From: Tubulanus polymorphus
Taxonomy: Eukaryota > Nemertea > Palaeonemertea > Tubulaniformes > Tubulanidae
Reading direction: 5' to 3'
Assembly (NCBI RefSeq): GCF_964204645.1
Contig: NC_134036.1
Span: 2,296,001 to 2,360,000 of the forward strand
DNA: 64,000 bases
Positions 10,953 to 23,319 of this stretch are shown piece by piece. Position numbers and translations under genes: made by a program. Within the stretch, counting starts at the first letter, position 1. Each line of letters begins with the position of its first letter. The notes beneath the pieces were generated by a model that was given only the letters and a program-made list of their open reading frames with translations, was not told the origin of the DNA and did no database searches.

Positions 10953-13628
10953 TGACCATTTTCACCATTTTTGGTTTTTTGTTATCTTGCAATCTAGCTC
11001 TTTTTCAATTCAATATTCCCACCAACCGGTCCGCAGACGATGAGATATATGGGGGGATTAGGGGGATAGTGGACGGTGAGAGCAGAAACGGAAAATATAG
11101 AAAAGGAGAAGAGATATTATGCTTGAGATAAATGAGGACGGAGAGATAGATGGAGATAAGTGAGGACGGAGAGATAGATGGATTGAAAGTCTATTCAATT
11201 TTTACATTTAGTTCCCGAAACTCTGACACCCCTCAGGAGAAAAGCTGGTGGTAAATTGAAAAGCGGTGTCCGTTTACAGGCAGTTCACAGCTTAAGGATT
11301 AAGAGGCTATTCAGATCTTGAATAGTAAACGAAAACTTTTCGAAAGCGGATTTCAATATCAAATTCTCCTGAAATTGCGTTAAAAATGAAAATAAAATTT
11401 GGACATTTTGAGGTAGGAATTTGCTGAGAGGAATCGACGTCGGAATTTTGTCAGAATCAAGCATCAACTTGTCGTTTCAGAAAGTGTCAGTGATTTATGG
11501 TACACTCGACGGAATAAAGAGGGCGTGAAATCCGTCGGGAATCGAACGATAAATTACGTCGCGACTTCGCGGGGGGTTTCTAGCTCTAAAAGACGTTTTT
11601 ACGGCGTATTAATATCCCTTGGCGCACTACGGTTGTAACACACGAACGTGGCACTCGGTTATTAATACGCATGAAATAGTCCCAGGAGATGCCAACAAAT
11701 ACAGAACGGCTTTTAACGTTTGGCTGTCAACAACTAGTAAATAGTTTTATGGGAAGAACTTTCAGTAAAGCCAATTTTTACACTCGTTGTGCGGGTTCTG
11801 CTATAACCTCCTCAGTTGTTCCACTTATGACGTCATCAAATCGTGACGATGTAAAAGGCTTTCTTTAAAATGTCCTAGGCATCATTTTAATGTGATAATC
11901 AGGAACAACCCAGAAATAATGTCAGCCTTCGCATATCACCCTATGACATACTTTAAGTTAAGATGGCTGCTTCAGGAATTACCCCTATGACATCATCAAG
12001 TTGATAAGGTTGAAACCATCTCAATACGATGTTGACAATGATCAAGAAGTGGCCATGCCGTAATATAGGGAGATTGGGACATGGGCAAAATGTTCGCAAA
12101 GAATATTCTAAAAAAATGAGATAAAAGCCAACTTACCTATAGATGGAGTGGAGTCGACATCAATTTGTAGCAGCACCGAGAAAGTAGAAAATAGAGGAAA
12201 AATGCATTTAGAAATTTAATTTACAAGTGAGAATTTCGGAGCAACATCAGTTAATTTGTAGCGATTACAGAAAATTACACATTTTCGGTACAAAATTTAC
12301 ATGCAACAATGGTGTACAACAATGAGTACGGTTACGGTGTTTATTGAAAAAGCGCATAGATACAATATACATACATTGTGCAACAATAAGTACGGTTACA
12401 GTGACTAGAAACAATATGCAAATAAATGAAAGAATTCATACAAAAAAAGAAAAAGACATTATATGTTTCCACGAACAAATAAAACGTGCATTAAAAATGT
12501 TGTTCATGCATTCGTCGTGCACGTGCCAAAAATAAATGTTATTTTATTTATATTTTTATTTCATGCTAAAAATAAAGAAAAAATATTGCATTTCGTATAC
12601 AATACTTTGTTAGAGGAAATGACAGGTAACCCGGCAACCAGAAAAGGTGCGATGGTCCATGAAAAAAATGCACGGATGTTTTATTTCATTTCATTTATTC
12701 ATTAAAAAAAAAATCATGGACCCTGACAACGAAAAATACCGCGATAGTTTATTTCTAAAAGCAAAAAGGCCCACGATATTCTCTAAACCACTGAAAAGTT
12801 TTATTTATTATTTCACTCATTTTTTCATTTGAGGCCGATAAAAAAGCAACAACAACGTGCGTTTATAGGTTTCTACGACGACAGTGGAATAATTGCCATC
12901 ACCTTGGTAATATTTTTTTGTTGTTTATTCGAATGGAAACGGCTTCGTTTGTTGGAGTTTAAGAGAATCAGTTCCCCTCGCGCAATGATACGATTTCGTT
13001 CTGATTCTGTTGCACGAAACTACTTTCTTATTTTTTGTTTTCACCGTTTACGGTATTGTTAATTTACGCTTTTCGCCGTTGGGAATTTTTTGTTCGGTTT
13101 TGAGGTCGAATTAAGTTTGTCGTTACCTTTCGGATTGGGAATTGGGTGACAACTCATTAGTTTCCAATTTTAAATCTGGCGATGTCGACAACTTCGACTT
13201 TTGAAAACGCATGAGACAATGCAACCGTGATAGTTTTCAGAGTACGAGAGGACTGGGCTGATCCATAAGGGATGGATCCATTGTTTGATCACCGGAGCGC
13301 AGCGTCCAACACCAAGGGTAGGCATCAATTGCCAAAAGCCAACGGATACCATTGGCTGATGTGCCTTCAGGAGACAAGGGGTAGTTTATCACAGGGAAAA
13401 CGTGTTCTATCATAAGGAAGGTAGGGTTGGGTTTACTGAGAACCAACAGGCTGGGATGAATTTAAAAGGTGGTTCTATCTTAGCATCAGGAGGGTTAGGG
13501 GTGGGTCAGTTAAATACCAAAAGGTTGGGATCACTTGGAAAGGTCTCCTTCTAAGGGATGCGAGAGGTTTTCTAGACCAAAAGGTGTTTTAACATCAAGA
13601 GGTTACAGAGCGGGGGCTGGATCTAAAT
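10953..13628. other. Non-coding stretch with minor repeats
   Basis: No gene recognised. CRE-like repeat pieces occur at 11825-12000 (TATGACGTCATCAAA, CCCTATGACATCATCAAG). A short duplication of CAACAATGAGTACGGTTACG lies at 12316 and 12382. The small overlapping frames at 12.3-13.1 kb are AT-driven and do not resemble a protein family. Confidence 0.45.
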
Positions 13629-14880
13629 TAAGGATGGGATGGGATGGGATGTTAGGGATGGGATGGGATGGGATGGGATGGGATGTTAGGGATGGGATGG
13701 GATGGGATGGGATGTTAGGGATGTTAAGGATGGGATGTTAGGGATGTTAGGGATGTTAGGGATGGGATGTTAGGGATGGGATGTTAGGGATGGGATGTTA
13801 GGGATGGGATGGGATGTTAGGGATGGGATGGGATGTTAGGGATGGGATGTTAGGGATGGGATGTTAGGGATGGGATGTTAGGGATGGGATGTTAGGGATG
13901 GGATGTTAGGGATGGGATGTTAGGGATGGGATGTTAGGGATGGGATGTTAGGGATGGGATGTTAGGGATGGGATGTTAGGGATGGGATGGGATGGGATGG
14001 GATGGGATGGGATGTTAGGGGATGGGATGTTAGGGATGGGATGTTAGGGATGGGATGTTAGGGATGGGATGTTAGGGATGGGATGTTAGGGATGGGATGT
14101 TAGGGATGGGATGTTAGGGATGGGATGGGATGGGATGGGATGGGATGGGATGTTAGGGGATGGGATGTTAGGGATGGGATGTTAGGGATGGGATGTTAGG
14201 GATGGGATGTTAGGGATGGGATGGGATGGGATGGGATGGGATGGGATGGGATGTTAGGGGATGGGATGTTAGGGATGGGATGTTACGGATGGGATGTTAG
14301 GGATGGGATGGGAGGGGATGGGATGGGATGTTAGGGATGGGATGTTAGGGATGGGATGTTAGGGATGGGATGTTAGGGATGGGATGTTAGGGATGGGATG
14401 TTAGGGATGGGATGTTAGGGATGGGATGTTAGGGATGGGATGTTAGGGATGGGATGTTAGGGATGGGATGTTAGGGATGGGATGGGATGTTAGGGATGGG
14501 ATGGGATGTTAGGGGATGGGATGTTAGGGATGGGATGTTAGGGATGGGATGTTAGGGATGGGATGGGATGGGATGGGATGTTAGGGATGGGATGTTAGGG
14601 ATGGGATGTTAGGGATGGGATGTTAGGGATGGGATGTTAGGGATGGGATGTTAGGGATGGGATGTTAGGGATGGGATGGGATGTTAGGGATGGGATGTTT
14701 GGGATGGGATGGGATGGGATGTTAGGGATGGGATGGGATGTTAGGGATGGGATGGGATGGGATGTTAGGGGATGGGATGTTAGGGATGGGATGGGATGGG
14801 ATGTTAGGGATGGGATGGGATGGGATGTTAGGGGATGGGATGTTAGGGATGGGATGGGATGGGATGTTAGGGATGGGATG
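13629..14880. repeat. G-rich satellite of GGGAT and GTTAGGGAT units
   Basis: About 1.25 kb is built from just two words, GGGAT and GTTAGGGAT, arranged mainly as GATGGGATGTTAGG in 14-bp steps. Runs of extra GGGAT pentamers form a loose higher-order pattern. Almost every unit contains TTAGGG, the common animal telomere hexamer. All G runs are on the plus strand, giving dozens of spaced GGG triplets able to form G-quadruplexes. The open frames across it are artefacts of composition. 14881-15199 is unique sequence with one GCAGACGA pair (15070 and 15131). Confidence 0.9.
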
Positions 14881-15199
14881 GTGTTTCAACATCAAGAGGG
14901 AAGGTGGAGGAAAGTTCAGTAAATTCTGTTCTCGACTCGATTTGGGAGGTAATGGGTTAATGTGGAAAGCAATAAAGTGGGATTTCACGGCAAGATGAAC
15001 CGGCACTAAATAGAGTATTAAACGGAGTTAACGCCGAATTGAAGATCACACACACGCATAGCGAGGCTCTCGTCTGCGAGAAATATAACGCTTCAATAGT
15101 TTTGACACACGACGACAAACCTGCAGACAAGCAGACGACTCGAGCGATACCGGCGTCATGTTAATAGCGACATTTAACGGAACCGGCTTACTTCATTGT

Positions 15200-15730
15200 G
15201 TCTCGAATGTTTCAGTTTGAAATTAGAAATTATTCTATATAACAGATAAAATATTTTTCCTATCAGTTTATGATATTTCAAATTCCTAAGTCCGTGACAT
15301 TTCAAATTCCTTAGTTAATGAGATCTCAACCTCTGCAGGTTATGATATCTGAAATTCTTCAGGTTATATTTCAGGCAATCAACAAGTTAGTGATATATTC
15401 CAAATCAATTTGCTCATCATGATATTTCAAATGATACCACTTATGATATATCAAATTCGTTAGCTTATGCCTCGAAATTCTATCTAAAATTCATAGTTTA
15501 TATTCCTTCGATCATGATATTTCAAATGATACCACTTATGATATATCAAAATACTTATTTTTTTTTTAAATTCCTAAGTTTATAATATGCCAAATTAATC
15601 CGTTTTTAATATCTCAAGTTCCTTACAAAATGATACCTCAAGTTCATCGTATATATCGATATCAATCGACTACATAATATGAATGAAAGAATATGATATT
15701 TTTCCCAACAATATCGAATTAATGATATTT
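15200..15730. repeat. Degenerate TGATATTTCAAATTCC repeats
   Basis: The words TGATATTTCAAATTCC, TTATGATATATCAAAT and AAATGATACCACTTATGATA recur about ten times with irregular 30-60-bp spacing. This is an old, decayed AT-rich tandem array. The flank 15731-16089 is unique, with a doubled ATATAAATAGATATATCCAAA near 15928 and 15970. Confidence 0.5.
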
Positions 15731-16089
15731 CAATACGCCGTGCGACACTTGCAAAAATACTAACTGACAATAATTCATCTTCAAAAGAGATAAATCTACA
15801 AAAAAATGATAAATCTTCTACAGAAAAAAAACGTCAACAACGAATGATTTATTAGAAGGCCACACACGCCACGCTGTCACAGTCACCGGATTCTATTCAG
15901 AATTCTTCCGCCAGACCATCAGAACATATAAATAGATATATCCAAAAAGAATATCGATATATCACGACATATAAATAGATATATCCAAATATAAAGAATA
16001 TCGTGATAGGTAATTTATTTTCGGACTAAGATAAATTCGAGCCCATAAATCAGACGGACACGACAACGTCTGCGTAATGTATCTCTCTC

Positions 16090-16330
16090 GAGAACAGCTG
16101 ACGCAAAAGACAACGTAATTAACGTTACATACGTAACAATGTAACACGTAAAGTAACGTAACAACTACTTAAAACCGAACGTTCGACGATAACGCTGCGG
16201 CGACGTTACGAGATAACGCTTCATCTGATTCGACGTTAACGTAAAACGACGCGTATCTACTCGGCGGATAGATTTAGTACGTGTATAACGTAAACGTTGG
16301 CTTAACGCTGTAACGCTGGAACAAGCAGCT
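16090..16330. repeat. Second AACGTTA / GTTACG-rich island
   Basis: The same word usage as at 4.6-5.5 kb: TTAACGTTACATACGTAAC, AACGTAAACGTTGG and GTAACGCTGGAAC. There is no fixed period and no gene. Confidence 0.4.
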
Positions 16331-18117
16331 GGCAATATTTGAACGTCACGTCGAATACTGGTCGACATCGGTTCTTACGTTGCCCAGGCGTATTGATGAA
16401 GGTGTATTTTTGCATTGTTGTCGCCTAATCTAGGATTACTGACAATACGTACAATACGGACCGGAGATTTTCTGATTTACAGATTTGAGCCCGACATAAA
16501 TAGTAACGCCACATTCGTCTTACTGCGCATAATGAAATAAAAAATGATGAGTTCATCCCGCGGAGCAAAAACATTATTCCTAACTGATCGACACATTTTC
16601 TTTTAAAGGGAAAGAGAAAACAGATTTTCAATAACCTGGGTTTTAATATTTACGATTTAAAAAATGCAGCTATCAAACATTGTGAATTTTTTATCTAGAT
16701 TTTGATTATATCGTTAGACTACTTACTTAGAGATATCAATAACTAATTGCTTGCAGTCTGACTTGAGATTTAATAGTTACGTTTCTTTACTAGTATCAGG
16801 ATAATTTATCCTGAATAATATTCTATCCCTTTTTCCAAAATATAAGAAAGAAATTTGAGTAATCTTGATGCGGTTGAGACGAAGATATTTCCGGATTTCT
16901 GAACATTATTTAATTAGTTTCTACTTTTGAGTCATAATTTGTATTTCTTATTTCAAAACTTTTAATTAAACATGATTGAATTCAAAATTCGAAATCCATT
17001 ATTTCAAATTTGTTTGTTTATGATATAAATCTAAATTTGTTAAATCTTTTCTTCAACATAATGATCGACCTTCACTGTAAAATTGAGATTAATTTCTAAG
17101 TTTCTCTCGGCGCCGCAAACCCTTCCCGCATATTAAACCTCGACTAATAAAGACGGTTAGTGAAATGTTTTGTACAAACCCGCCAACAAAGAAATGGGCC
17201 TGTACGTCGAAACAACCACAATGACGATTTTCATTAAATTTTAATTTTTCTTCAAGCGGAATATCAATTATTCGTCTGTAGCCGATGACAAGTTCTATAG
17301 ATATTTCGTATTTAGAGATACAAAAGATTTAACCACGACAACCTGTGGCAGCTATTGTATTGTACATATCGTATCTGCACTGGAATCGTTTAGAAGCATG
17401 TTGTTTTTCCTGACTCTGCTAAGAATCCAATCAAAAAAGCTTTTGTTTGTCTGTTTGCTGATACCTTCTACATATATATATATATATATATATATCTGGA
17501 GATACTACAAAAACATTGCCAAGACAACCTGCGGGTTGGCAGCTAGTACATATCGTTTATACTGTGAAATTGATTAGGTAGTCCAAAAGATGGTAGATGC
17601 CGATTTCTAACGATGCCGATTTCTAATGGAAGTGATATTTTTTCTAAAAAAGAAATTAGTTTTTCTCCAAAAAAAAATTAAGCTGGTTTCTTTTTTCTAA
17701 CATTCAGGTGTTATCTAATTAGACTTTTTAGACATCGATTAGATAGTCAAAAATATGATAGATGCCGATTTCTAACGATTGAGAAGTAACATTTGTTTCT
17801 CAAAAAAAAATTATCTTTTCTCAAAAAGCATTCTAAGTAAGCTATTTAAATTTTCTAACATTCATGTGCTATCAAATTAGAATTTTAAACATTATAAATC
17901 CAAAGAAACGTTGAATTAATATATTTTTAATTAAAGGTCTAAGGGGGTTGGGTTTGAATAGAACGACTTGCGAGGAATCAAGCACGTACGTAAAGGTCAT
18001 TGATATCGCTAACTTAGAACAGGAAGTAACTATAGAGACGACGTCAACAATACGCAACAGTCGATAACTAATTAAACGTCACCTGATTATAATCGATATT
18101 CTTAAAGAAAGAAGTCA
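16331..18117. other. AT-rich non-coding stretch
   Basis: No gene recognised. A TA microsatellite sits at 17472-17495. A diverged duplication covers 17580-17640 and 17740-17870 (AGATGCCGATTTCTAACGAT followed by T/A-rich tails and a shared TTTTCTAACATTCA block). Confidence 0.45.
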
Positions 18118-18572
18118 AAAGAGAGACGGGGAGAGGACAGGGAAGAGAAGGGGAGAGAGGAGGGGGAAGGGGAGGGAGTGAAAGAGGGAGATAAAGAGGA
18201 GAGGAGAGAGGAGAGAAGGAGGGAGAGAGAGAAAGGAGGGAGAGAGGAGAGAGGAGAGGGGGAGAGGAGAGAGGAAGGGAGAGGGGAGGGAGAGAGGAGA
18301 GGAGAGGAGAGAGGGGGAGAGGAGAGAGGAAGGGAGAGGGGAGGGAGAGAGGAGAGGAGAGGAGAGAGGGGGAGAGGAGAGAGGGAGAGAGGAGAGAGGG
18401 AGGGAGAGAGGAGAGAGGGGGAGAGGAGAGAGGGAGAGAGGAGAGAGGGAGAGAGGAGAGAGGGAGGGAGAGAGGAGAGAGGAGAGAGAGAGGAGAGAGG
18501 AAGGGAGAGGGGAGGGAGAGGAGAGAGGTAGAGGGTGGAGAGGAGGGTAGAGGGAGAGGGGAAGGAGTCTTT
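18118..18572. repeat. GA-rich purine tract, about 450 bp
   Basis: Continuous GAGAGGAGAGAGGGAG words on the plus strand. A larger unit (GAGGAAGGGAGAGGGGAGGG with flanks) appears three times near 18269, 18328 and 18497. Open frames in several phases on both strands come from composition, not genes. 18573-19284 is unique with no gene call. Confidence 0.85.
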
Positions 18573-19284
18573 GAAATAGAATCTCGTTGAAGTAAGAAGC
18601 ATAACACGCATGCACTTCAAAGGTAGAAAAAGAACGGTTTTTTTCTGAAGCGACATGATTCTTAATTCCTGATAAAAAATATACCTAACTTTTTTAGAAC
18701 ATAAAGTCTTTTGATCTAGAACTGTAGCCGAAGGAATCTAGAATTCATTATTTACAGAAAAAAAACCTGAAAAACTAACTAACTCTGGAATATTCTAGAC
18801 GCGCGATGATCAGAATTGCTACAATTTCGACTCTTAATCGTCCTAAACTTAATTAAAACTGCAAAATTCCTGACAATTCTAATTTTCATTTGAGTCACTC
18901 GTTGAAAAAAAAAGCGCTGAAAATTTTATTTTTTACTCAAATCAGAAATTTCAAGAAGCCGTTTTACACAAGGAGTTGCCCTAAGCGAATTTACTCCGGG
19001 ATTAGATTGTTTACTGATAGATTAACGTCTTCGATTGCAGCGCCACTCGACGGTGACGTTCTGCTCAAGTGACAGTTCCGTTTCCGGTCTGTCTTTACCA
19101 ACCATTAGGCAATTTCCGGTCGGGGCGCGTGAGATCACAACGGGAGCCGTATGCGCGATATTGAGTCGTCTGTCTGTTAACGGCATGACGGATACAGGAT
19201 ACCAGTCGCATAGAGCAGACGGCAGAGACGTGTGAAGAGTTCTTAAACTCTACGATAAAAAGTGCTTTAACTATAGGCGATATT

Positions 19285-20085
19285 TGGATGGAGTGGGAGA
19301 GAGGAGAGGGAGTAAGGAGAGGTTAGGGGTAGGTAGGGGGAGGGGAGAGTGGGGAGAGGGGTGAGGGATGGAGAGGGAGAGGGGGAGAGAGGAAAGGAGG
19401 GGGAGACGGATGGAGAGAGAGAGGGAGAGGGAGGGAGAGAAGGTGGGGAGAGAGGAAAGGATGGGGAGAGGGATGGAGAGGGAGAGGGAGAGGGAGGGAG
19501 AGAAGGTGGGGAGAGAGGAAAGGATGGGGAGAGGGATGGAGAGGGAGAGGGGGAGAGAGGAAAGGAGGGGGAGACGGATGGAGAGGGAGAGGGAGAGGGA
19601 GGGAGAGAAGGTGGGGAGAGAGGAAAGGATGGGGAGACGGATGGAGAGGGAGAGGGAGAGGGAGGGAGAGAAGGTGGGGAGAGAGGAAAGGATGGGGAGA
19701 GGGATGGAGAGGGAGAGGGGGAGAGAGGAAAGGAGGGGGAGACGGATGGAGAGGGAGAGGGAGAGGGAGGGAGAGAAGGTGGGGAGAGAGGAAAGGATGG
19801 GGAGACGGATGGAGAGGGAGAGGGAGAGGGAGGGAGAGAAGGTGGGGAGAGAGGAAAGGATGGGGAGACGGATGGAGAGGGAGAGGGAGAGGGAGGGAGA
19901 GAAGGTGGGGAGAGAGGAAAGGATGGGGAGAGGGATGGAGAGGGAGGAGAGAGGAGAGGGAGTGAGGAGAGGGTAGGGGTAGGTAGGGTGAGGGATGGAG
20001 AGGAGAGGATGGGGAGAGAGGAGAGGGTGGGGAAAGGGATGGAGAGGGAGAGGGAGGGAGAGATGAGATGGAGGAGAGCCAGGAG
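19285..20085. repeat. Purine-rich higher-order tandem array, 63- and 168-bp periods
   Basis: The basic unit of about 63 bp holds GGAGAGAGGAAAGGATGGGG, then AGACGGATGGAGAGGG and a GAGAGGGAGGGAGAGAAGG block. A shorter 42-bp variant (GAAAGGAGGGGGAGACGG) alternates, giving a 168-bp higher-order period visible at 19571 and 19739. Because 63 and 42 are multiples of three, long frames run through on both strands (a 21-residue Ser/Leu/Pro repeat on minus). They are low-complexity and unlikely to be genes. Confidence 0.85.
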
Positions 20086-20984
20086 ACAAGAGAGGAGGGA
20101 TGTTAGGACAGAGAAGAGTGATGTATGATGACAGTTTGGTAAAAATTAGTTATGGGATCTAGAGAAGACTAAACGATTAGGACGTATGGGGAGGATGCTA
20201 AGGACTGGAGGCTATGAAGCTATATAGGTTATGATGCTTGAAGGCTAGGGGTAAGGGTGATTGGATCGGTCAAGTCGAGGGATGGATTTGGAGGGGATTG
20301 GAGGGCACCAATGGATATCGTCCAAAATACTGCCTTGCGTCCGAAACAGAAGAAGCGAAGAACCTTGATTGCCCCGACGCATCGACCGTGTGCGCCATCC
20401 TACGTATCATCGTCAATGGCGTGTGCGCGTTTGGCACACGCGGAACCGATGTTATTGTTTCGCGTTTGAATTTACTCACCTCGTAATCTTCTGTTTCTCA
20501 TCTGCTTCTAAGACATCGAAAAATGGCACAAAAACGTCGAGATGATGGAAATGCCACCATTTTGTTGTTAAAGATGCTCTCAAAAAACGTGTGCGCGCAA
20601 TATTGTGTGTTTGAGGTTGCAGCGAAACGATGATACGTAGAAGTCGCGAAGGTATGCGCTAGTGGGCTCCATGAATGTTGTTTAGATTAGAGAGAATTGA
20701 CGAAAGGGGCTAAGGAGTCCATGTATAGCGATGAGCTTGGATATGTAAAGAGAATATTGGATCGGTTTAAGGGATTTAGTGAATAGGCCTGGAAGGGGTA
20801 CTGAGGAGTATAGTAGGCCTAGTACTCACATATTGTGTCAACCCCGATTTTTGAAATAGTCTTAATATTTGGATTAACAGCTTTTTAGTCAAAATACGTA
20901 GTTTTTGTAAACAGGCCTATAGAAAATTGAGTTTAATTTTTAAAATTGAAAATTGAGCTATTTCAAACTATGTGAATTGATGAT
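20086..20984. other. Unique sequence, no gene recognised
   Basis: Short overlapping frames on both strands near 20.24-20.49 kb compete with one another and lack family features. A start-like piece of the 133-bp repeat (AGGCCTATAGAAAATTGAG) begins near 20914. Confidence 0.4.
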
Positions 20985-21320
20985 AGGCCTGAGAGGCGCT
21001 TATTCGGGACAGTACTTACCAGCTTTACACTTAACACAGTGAATATAGTTTGGAAAAAGGCCTACAGAGAATTGAGTTTAATTTTTTTAGCTATTTTAAA
21101 CTATGTGAATTGATGATAGGCCTGAGAGGCGCTTATTCGGGACAGCACTTACCAGCTTTACAATAAACACAGTGAATACAGTTTGTAAAAAGGCCTACAG
21201 AGAATTGAGTTTAATTTGTTTAGCTATTTCAAACTATGTGCATTGATGATAGGCCTGAGAGGCGCTTATTTGGGACAGCACTTACCAGCTTTACACTTAA
21301 CACAGTGAATATAGTTGTTA
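20985..21320. repeat. Tandem repeat, 133-bp unit, about 2.5 copies
   Basis: AGGCCTGAGAGGCGCTTATT recurs at 20985, 21118 and 21251, exactly 133 bp apart. Each is followed by GGGACAGCACTTACCAGC, then AACACAGTGAATATAGTTTG and AGAATTGAGTTTAATTT. The copies are nearly identical, so the expansion is recent. The array lies downstream of the two receptor exons and may be inside an intron of that gene. Confidence 0.85.
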
Positions 21321-21564
21321 CGACTAAGGGGTAAGGAGGGAGGCTGAACCCGCCATGAACTAGAAACGTCTTAGAAGATGAGAAAATGGAAACCTTTGCA
21401 ACGGAACAGAGTGAAAACCTGTAATCTGTAACCGGGCCTGTAAAACCCGCAGAAACGGGCCGTGGAAATCTGCACACAAAAAAAACTACCTCCGGTGATA
21501 TATGCAAGCGGTGCAAGGGGGGTCTCCTACTACAGGACTGACCAACAGCCTGCATGTAATACGG

Positions 21565-21745
21565 GGGCGATATAGTGGCTAGCATTCGGACTTATCAGCT
21601 CTATTCATTGCCGACCGCGATGAACGGGTAGTGGTTAGCACTCGGATACAACTTATCAGCTGAAGTCATTGCTGACCGCGATGAACGGGTAGTGGCTAGC
21701 ACTCGGATACAACTTATCAGCTGCATTCATTGCCGACCTAGATGA
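21565..21745. repeat. Short tandem repeat next to a splice donor, about 58-bp unit
   Basis: Two and a half copies of GTAGTGGCTAGCACTCGGAT followed by CAACTTATCAGCTG and a CATTGCCGACCGCGATGAAC block. The last copy ends 15 bp from the donor of the exon at 21761. Confidence 0.7.
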
Positions 21746-21760
21746 ACTATAAATACTTAC

Positions 21761-22169
21761 TGCTATATTCGTTTCCGACGACGTCTTTCAAAAATTTCTG
21801 ATTGATATCTTGATGCCGGAAGCGTTTGTGATCGAGAGTAATGTTGTTGTTCGATTGGAGAATGACGTCGTTTAATGATCCCATAAACAGGTGGCAGAAT
21901 TCCTGAATTACGTGCGACTGTCCGAGATTGTCGTACAGCGTGCGAATACGGTGCCAACCGTAGGCCCGGAATATCGATTGGATGATATCGGCGAAATCTC
22001 GAGCGTTCGCCGGGTTAATACGCGTCAGCAGGGGGTACATGATTTTTTTCCTGGTGCCGAAATCGTCGGCGAAACAACCCGGCGATATCATCGGCATGTT
22101 CCAGTAGCGCATCTGACGCGCGACGGGTGCGGCCGTGTAGTCGCACACCGGACCCAGAAATACGTTCAC
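21761..22169 (-). CDS. Natriuretic-peptide-receptor-like protein, coding exon 2
   Basis: This internal exon of 409 bp encodes about 136 residues of an ANF-receptor (type I periplasmic-binding-like) ligand-binding domain. It starts with VNVFLGPVCDYTAAPVAR, the hallmark conserved block of natriuretic peptide receptors and receptor guanylate cyclases, including the conserved Cys of GPVCDY. It continues with a TRINP segment, an FRAYGWHRI helix and an LYDN strand typical of the fold. The acceptor (TTGCACAG, reading the minus strand) precedes GTG at 22169, and a strong donor GTAAGT follows 21761. It enters in phase 0 and leaves in phase 1. Joined to the exon at 23320 it restores the KEV-NVFLGP continuity seen in the family. 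Later exons (transmembrane, kinase-like and cyclase parts, if present) were not found between here and position 1; short ones could be hidden. Whether the gene has a cyclase domain or is a clearance-type receptor is unknown. Confidence 0.85.
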
Positions 22170-23319
22170 CTGTGCAATAAAATTACCTAGAATTAATTCA
22201 TGGTTTGATTTTATAAATAATGAAATTCGCTGAATATTTTTAAAATTAATGTTATTTTATAAATTGGCTCAATACATGTATTGTTAAATTAACTATTTTT
22301 TTAAGAATTAGCTAAATATTGTTAAAATCAATTTTTGATAGTTCAATATTTACATTACGTCGAATTAATTCATGCATTAAATTAACTCACAAAACTACAT
22401 AAATATTATTGAAATTAATTATATTTGAGTGTTTAATATTGAAATAACGTAGAATTGATTGCAAATTAATTTTTCAGTTTAATATTCACATTACGTAGAA
22501 TTAATTGATGGTTTTTAAAATAAATCATAAATTTGCCTACATCTTGTTGAAATTAATGTTTAATTAAATTTTGAATTTCTAATATTCAAATTAAGTAGAA
22601 TTCCTTCATGGCTTTTAAATTAACTAACAAAACTACCTAAATATTGTTGAAATTAATTATATTTGAGTGTTTAATATTGAAATAACGTAGAATTGATTGC
22701 AAATTAATTTATCAGTTTGATATTCACATTACGTAGAATTGATGGTTTTTAAAATAAATCATAAAATTACCTAAATCTTGTTAAAATTAATTCTAAATTA
22801 AATTTTTATATTGTTTAATATTCAAATTACGTAGAATTAATTCATGGCTTTCAGAATAAATTATAAAATCATTTAAATATTCCTGAATTAAATTTTGAGT
22901 TTTTAATATTGACATTGAGTAGGATAAATCCATGGTTTTTAATATAAATTCAACGAATGTTGTGAGATTTAGTTTTTTTCTCTAATCTTAAGAACAAATA
23001 CAGATTTTAAATTTCGTATCTATGATGGTAATGACCCGATACAATGTAAGTCTCAACAGGTAGACAATATCAAAATATCGATTTAATTGAATTAAATTAT
23101 CTCATTATTTTATTTTACATAAAATTATTTCATTTTATTCAAAATCATTTTTAAAGACAATATCAAAATATCTATTTCATTATTTAAATTATTTCATCAT
23201 TTTATTTCACATGAAATTATTTCATTTCATTCAAAAATATTTTCAAAATTATTTTCGAAATTTCACTTTTTTTCAAGATTATTGATCGTCTGCTCACGGC
23301 GTTGTTATTCTATACTGAC
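22170..23319 (-). repeat. Receptor intron 1 filled with AT-rich tandem repeats
   Basis: This intron of 1,150 bp lies between the two receptor exons. Its 5' splice site is GAG/GTCAGT and its 3' splice site is GCACAG. About six degenerate copies of a unit of 115-155 bp contain ATTACGTAGAATTAATTCAT, a GGTTTTTAAAATAAATCATA block and TACCTAAATATTGTTGAAAT. A longer stretch repeats almost exactly at about 240 bp (22390 and 22630). The 3' third on the plus strand (23090-23250) is a separate ATTTCATTTTATT array. A GCAGACGA-family word lies at 23286. Confidence 0.75.

Noticed and set aside
13629-14880. True telomere
   Set aside because: TTAGGG is interspersed with GATGGGAT in a 14-bp unit and flanked by unique sequence on both sides.
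14662-15006. Frames reading MLGMGWD or the reverse IPSHPIPN repeat
   Set aside because: Translation of the GGGAT/GTTAGGGAT satellite.
18068-18656. Frames of 117-184 codons on both strands
   Set aside because: Low-complexity GA tract; frames are open in several phases because the repeat lacks stop codons.
19271-20128. Frames of 202-272 codons
   Set aside because: Purine tandem repeat with periods divisible by three; no domain, splice or promoter signal.
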